From contig NZ_VFPQ01000001.1 in assembly GCF_006716785.1 (NCBI RefSeq), positions 186,001-250,000 of the forward strand: a DNA stretch of 64,000 nucleotides. Reading direction: 5' to 3'. Of the stretch, positions 61,710-64,000 are shown piece after piece. Origin of the DNA: Thermopolyspora flexuosa. GTDB lineage: Bacteria > Actinomycetota > Actinomycetes > Streptosporangiales > Streptosporangiaceae. How positions within the stretch are numbered: the stretch's first letter is position 1; each line of letters begins with the position of its first letter. Position numbers and translations under genes: made by a program. Below the pieces are notes generated by a model. That model had not been told where the DNA came from. It saw nothing but the letters and a program-made list of their open reading frames with translations, and did not search any database.

Positions 61710-62534
61710 CTACGGCCACCTCGCCCGGCGGTGGGCGTCGGCGAGGGTGTGCACGATCTCCGGGGCGGTCGGCCGCGGCGCGGGGGAGCGGGAGAGGGCG
61801 CGGCGGACCAGGTGGTCGAGCGGCCGGGGGAGGTGGCCGAGGCGGGGGTCGGCGTGGACCACGCGCTCGGCCATGGTGAGCGGGTCGCCCTCGCCGAAGG
61901 GGTGGATGCCGCTCGCCGCGTACGCCACCAGGCAGCCCCAGGCGAAAATGTCCGCGGCCGGGGTCACCTCGCCGCCGGTCACCTGCTCGGGGGCCCACCA
62001 GCCGGGGGAGCCCACGACCTCGCCGGTGAGGGTCTCGACCGTCGCGTGCCGGAGCGCCCGGGCGATGCCGAAGTCGATCACGCGGGGACCCGCCGCGGAG
62101 AGGATCACGTTCGCCGGTTTCAGATCCCGGTGCACCAGGCCGGCCGCGTGGATCGCGGCCAGCGCGGCCGCCGTGCCGTACGCGGTCTCGAGCAGGAGCG
62201 CGGGCTCCAGGGGACCGGCCTCGCCGACCCGCTCGGCCAGCGAGATGCCCTCGATGTACTCGGTCACCAGGTACGGCCGGCCGTCCCCGGTCACCCCGCT
62301 GCCGAGCACCCGGGCGGTGTGCGGCGACACCACCCGGCGGGTGTGCGCCACCTCGGCGCGGAACCGCGCCACGAGGCCGGGGTCGGCGGCGTACTCGCGG
62401 CGCAGCAGCTTCACCGCGACCGGCCGCCCCGCCGGGTCCGCGCCGAGGTAGACGGTCCCCATGCCGCCCTCGCCGAGGCAGCCCAGCAGGGTGTAGCCGC
62501 CGATCCGCGCCGGGTCGCCCGCCCGCAGGGGCAT
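61710..62534 (-). CDS. Serine/threonine protein kinase (soluble)
   Basis: A 274-residue Hanks-type kinase consisting of little more than the catalytic domain. It has the glycine loop LGEGGMGTVYLG, VAVKLLRRE (Lys), HRDLKPANVILS (catalytic loop), DFGIARALRH (DFG), then WWAPEQVTGGEVTPAADIFA. There is no membrane segment or PASTA domain, unlike PknB. Start ATG at 62534. It lies upstream of the rsmA-convergent small gene and downstream of the FG-GAP gene on the same strand. Substrates unknown. Confidence 0.9.
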   Translation of the reverse strand: MPLRAGDPARIGGYTLLGCLGEGGMGTVYLGADPAGRPVAVKLLRREYAADPGLVARFRAEVAHTRRVVSPHTARVLGSGVTGDGRPYLVTEYIEGISLAERVGEAGPLEPALLLETAYGTAAALAAIHAAGLVHRDLKPANVILSAAGPRVIDFGIARALRHATVETLTGEVVGSPGWWAPEQVTGGEVTPAADIFAWGCLVAYAASGIHPFGEGDPLTMAERVVHADPRLGHLPRPLDHLVRRALSRSPAPRPTAPEIVHTLADAHRRARWP

Positions 62535-62673
62535 GCGACCGCGCGGAAACCTGGACGTGCGCGGAAAATGGCGCGCGCCTGGGCGCTGTGTGCGATGCAA
62601 AAGATCCCCCTCGACGCTTGGTCCCCCTCGGAAACGCAGGCGCGGAACGGCGCGTGGACGCGCCGCCGCCGGG

Positions 62674-64000
62674 TCACCCGGTCACGACGGCTCCGAAGTC
62701 CACGGACGCGGCGATCTCGCGCGACCGGGACAGGCCGCCGGCGTGCGGGAGGTGGGGGATGCCCTTGTAGCCCGGGGCCAGCAGGTGCACGTCCCGGTGC
62801 ACGCCCTCGCCGAGCAGCCGGACGAGCGCGACCGCGCCGCCGTGCGTGGCCTGCTCGTCGGGCACGCCGACCGCCATCCACTCCTCGCCGACGCCGGTCA
62901 CCGACCAGCCGAAGTGGTCGTAGGCCTGGATGCGCACCCGCCCCTCGGTGACGAACGAGCCGGGTCCGCCGTCGAGCGGCACGACCGTCACCGAGCCCGC
63001 CTCGGGCAGCCCGCGCACGGCCTCGAACGGGGCGCCGACGAGCAGGTTCCCGCCCGCGAACCCCAGCGCGTGGCCGAACTCGTCGCCGCGCTCCGGCGCG
63101 TCGGGCAGTCCGCCCGCCCCCTGGCGCAGCAGGCGCACCGCCCGCGGCCCGGCCTTCCCGCCGGCCTCGTAGAGCCGTACCACGCCCGCGTCGGTGGCCT
63201 CGCCCACGTCCGCGCCCGGGGCACCGGCCGCGAGGTAGCCCAGGCCGCCCCACTCGCCGTAGGCGAGCGCGTGGCCGTACCGGTCGCCCGCCCGCTCCGG
63301 CAGGCCGTCGTCCGCCCCGGCCAGGTGGCGGCTCACCGCGTGCACCCTGCCGCCGCCGCGCCCGGTCACGTCGTACACGATCGTGATCGCGCCCGCGTCG
63401 CGCCCGGCCCCGGCCTCGATGTCCTCGTACGGCGCGCCGATCACCAGGTCGAGGGCCTCGGGGTCGCCGCCGAGCCGCCCGAGCGCGAGCGACCAGCCGA
63501 ACATGTCGCCGGGCTCGGCGACCCCCGGCACGCCCGGCGTCTCCTGGGTGATCCGCAGCGCCTTGGCCACCTTGCGGCCCGGCCCGACGGTGAACACGTG
63601 GACCGCGCCCGCCCGGCGCACTCCGCCCACGTCCTCGTACGGCGCGCCGACCGCGACCACGCCCTCGGCGGCGGCCACCGACCAGCCGGCGTTCGCCCCC
63701 GCGCCCGCGTCGACGGGGAGCGCCGTGGCGTCGACCTGGGCGAACGTGGGCCGGGCGCCGCGCCCGCCCCAGTAGATCACCGCGCGGTTCCGCTCGGCGT
63801 GCGGGCTGCCCACCACGAGGTCCGCGCAGCCGTCCCCGTCCACGTCCGCCAGCCGCATCGCCGCAGGCGCCCGCGCGCTGGTCAGCAGCGCGTCGGCCGC
63901 GTCGACCCGCGGGAGGCCCTCCTCGGTGCCGAGCAGCACGTGCACCGACCCGGCGCCGGGTTTGCGGAAGTGCGCGTTCGGGTCGCCCACGGCGAGGTCC
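62674..64000 (-). CDS. FG-GAP/integrin-alpha-like repeat protein (5' end outside the window)
   Basis: At least 442 residues of a repeat protein in open frame to the window edge. Seven or so FG-GAP units are recognisable by phrases such as ADVDGDGCADLVVGSPHAER, MFGWSLALGRLGGDPEALDL, DLVIGAPYEDIEAGAGRDAG and YLAAGAPGADVGEATDAG. They fold into an integrin-alpha-type beta-propeller that often binds Ca2+. The N-terminus, presumably with a signal peptide, is missing. It is probably secreted and followed by the kinase gene. Confidence 0.85.
   Translation of the reverse strand, partial: DLAVGDPNAHFRKPGAGSVHVLLGTEEGLPRVDAADALLTSARAPAAMRLADVDGDGCADLVVGSPHAERNRAVIYWGGRGARPTFAQVDATALPVDAGAGANAGWSVAAAEGVVAVGAPYEDVGGVRRAGAVHVFTVGPGRKVAKALRITQETPGVPGVAEPGDMFGWSLALGRLGGDPEALDLVIGAPYEDIEAGAGRDAGAITIVYDVTGRGGGRVHAVSRHLAGADDGLPERAGDRYGHALAYGEWGGLGYLAAGAPGADVGEATDAGVVRLYEAGGKAGPRAVRLLRQGAGGLPDAPERGDEFGHALGFAGGNLLVGAPFEAVRGLPEAGSVTVVPLDGGPGSFVTEGRVRIQAYDHFGWSVTGVGEEWMAVGVPDEQATHGGAVALVRLLGEGVHRDVHLLAPGYKGIPHLPHAGGLSRSREIAASVDFGAVVTG

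Overview
The window is high-GC DNA (about 70%) from a filamentous-type actinomycete, most likely of the Streptosporangiales (Streptosporangiaceae-like). The grounds are codon use, frequent GTG starts, a resuscitation-promoting factor, a Glp/GlpR (SepX-type) locus and a pSAM2-like integrative element. The family-level placement is inference. Most of the window is ordinary chromosome with one clear 9.8-kb mobile element.

Left part (1-12.5 kb), accessory: a 5'-truncated TPR regulator; a small membrane protein; an overlapping TetR-ABC ATPase-permease operon with a likely operator; a secreted beta-propeller-like protein; a scar holding the tail of an MFS exporter and a headless TetR gene; a divergent SDR/TetR pair around a palindrome; a membrane-anchored orphan; and a Nudix gene next to an HTH/PLD-like gene broken by a one-base indel. 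A tRNA-Arg(CCU) follows.

12.6-25.4 kb, mostly core: a VanY-type peptidase, SAF/CpaB-like protein, methylthioadenosine phosphorylase, FmdB with a CIRCE-like upstream element, K+/H+ antiporter and 5-formyl-THF cyclo-ligase. Then comes a syntenic run galU - moeA/glp - moaC - mog - rimJ-like - glpR/sepX, which joins molybdenum-cofactor type enzymes to a cell-division membrane protein.

25.5-35.3 kb: an integrative and conjugative element inserted in tRNA-Ala(CGC). It has 43-bp att repeats, a tyrosine integrase, an excisionase, a RepSA-type initiator, an FtsK-like transfer ATPase and a DUF2637 protein. It also has a GntR repressor diverging from a Nudix gene (Kor/Pif-like pair) and a series of very small genes, two with DnaJ-type cysteine motifs. 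Its right-hand 1 kb has no supported gene but contains a 15-bp inverted repeat that could belong to a replication or transfer origin.

35.4-47.5 kb, mixed: GNAT, SAM methyltransferase, divergent LysR/DJ-1 pair, MFS exporter, a same-strand array of three TPR regulator relatives (only one keeps its HTH), a small membrane pair, a hydrolase, another GNAT, and an Rpn/PD-(D/E)XK-type protein with internal 24-bp repeats and a perfect upstream palindrome.

47.5-64 kb, core: an unknown protein; protein O-mannosyltransferase; rsmI; a second GT-C type protein; a DPM-like GT2; metG-tatD; an RpfB-like protein with an unusually long proline-rich N-terminus; and rsmA. After rsmA the locus departs from the usual rsmA-ispE order: a small frameshifted gene, a Ser/Thr kinase and an FG-GAP protein cut by the window edge follow.
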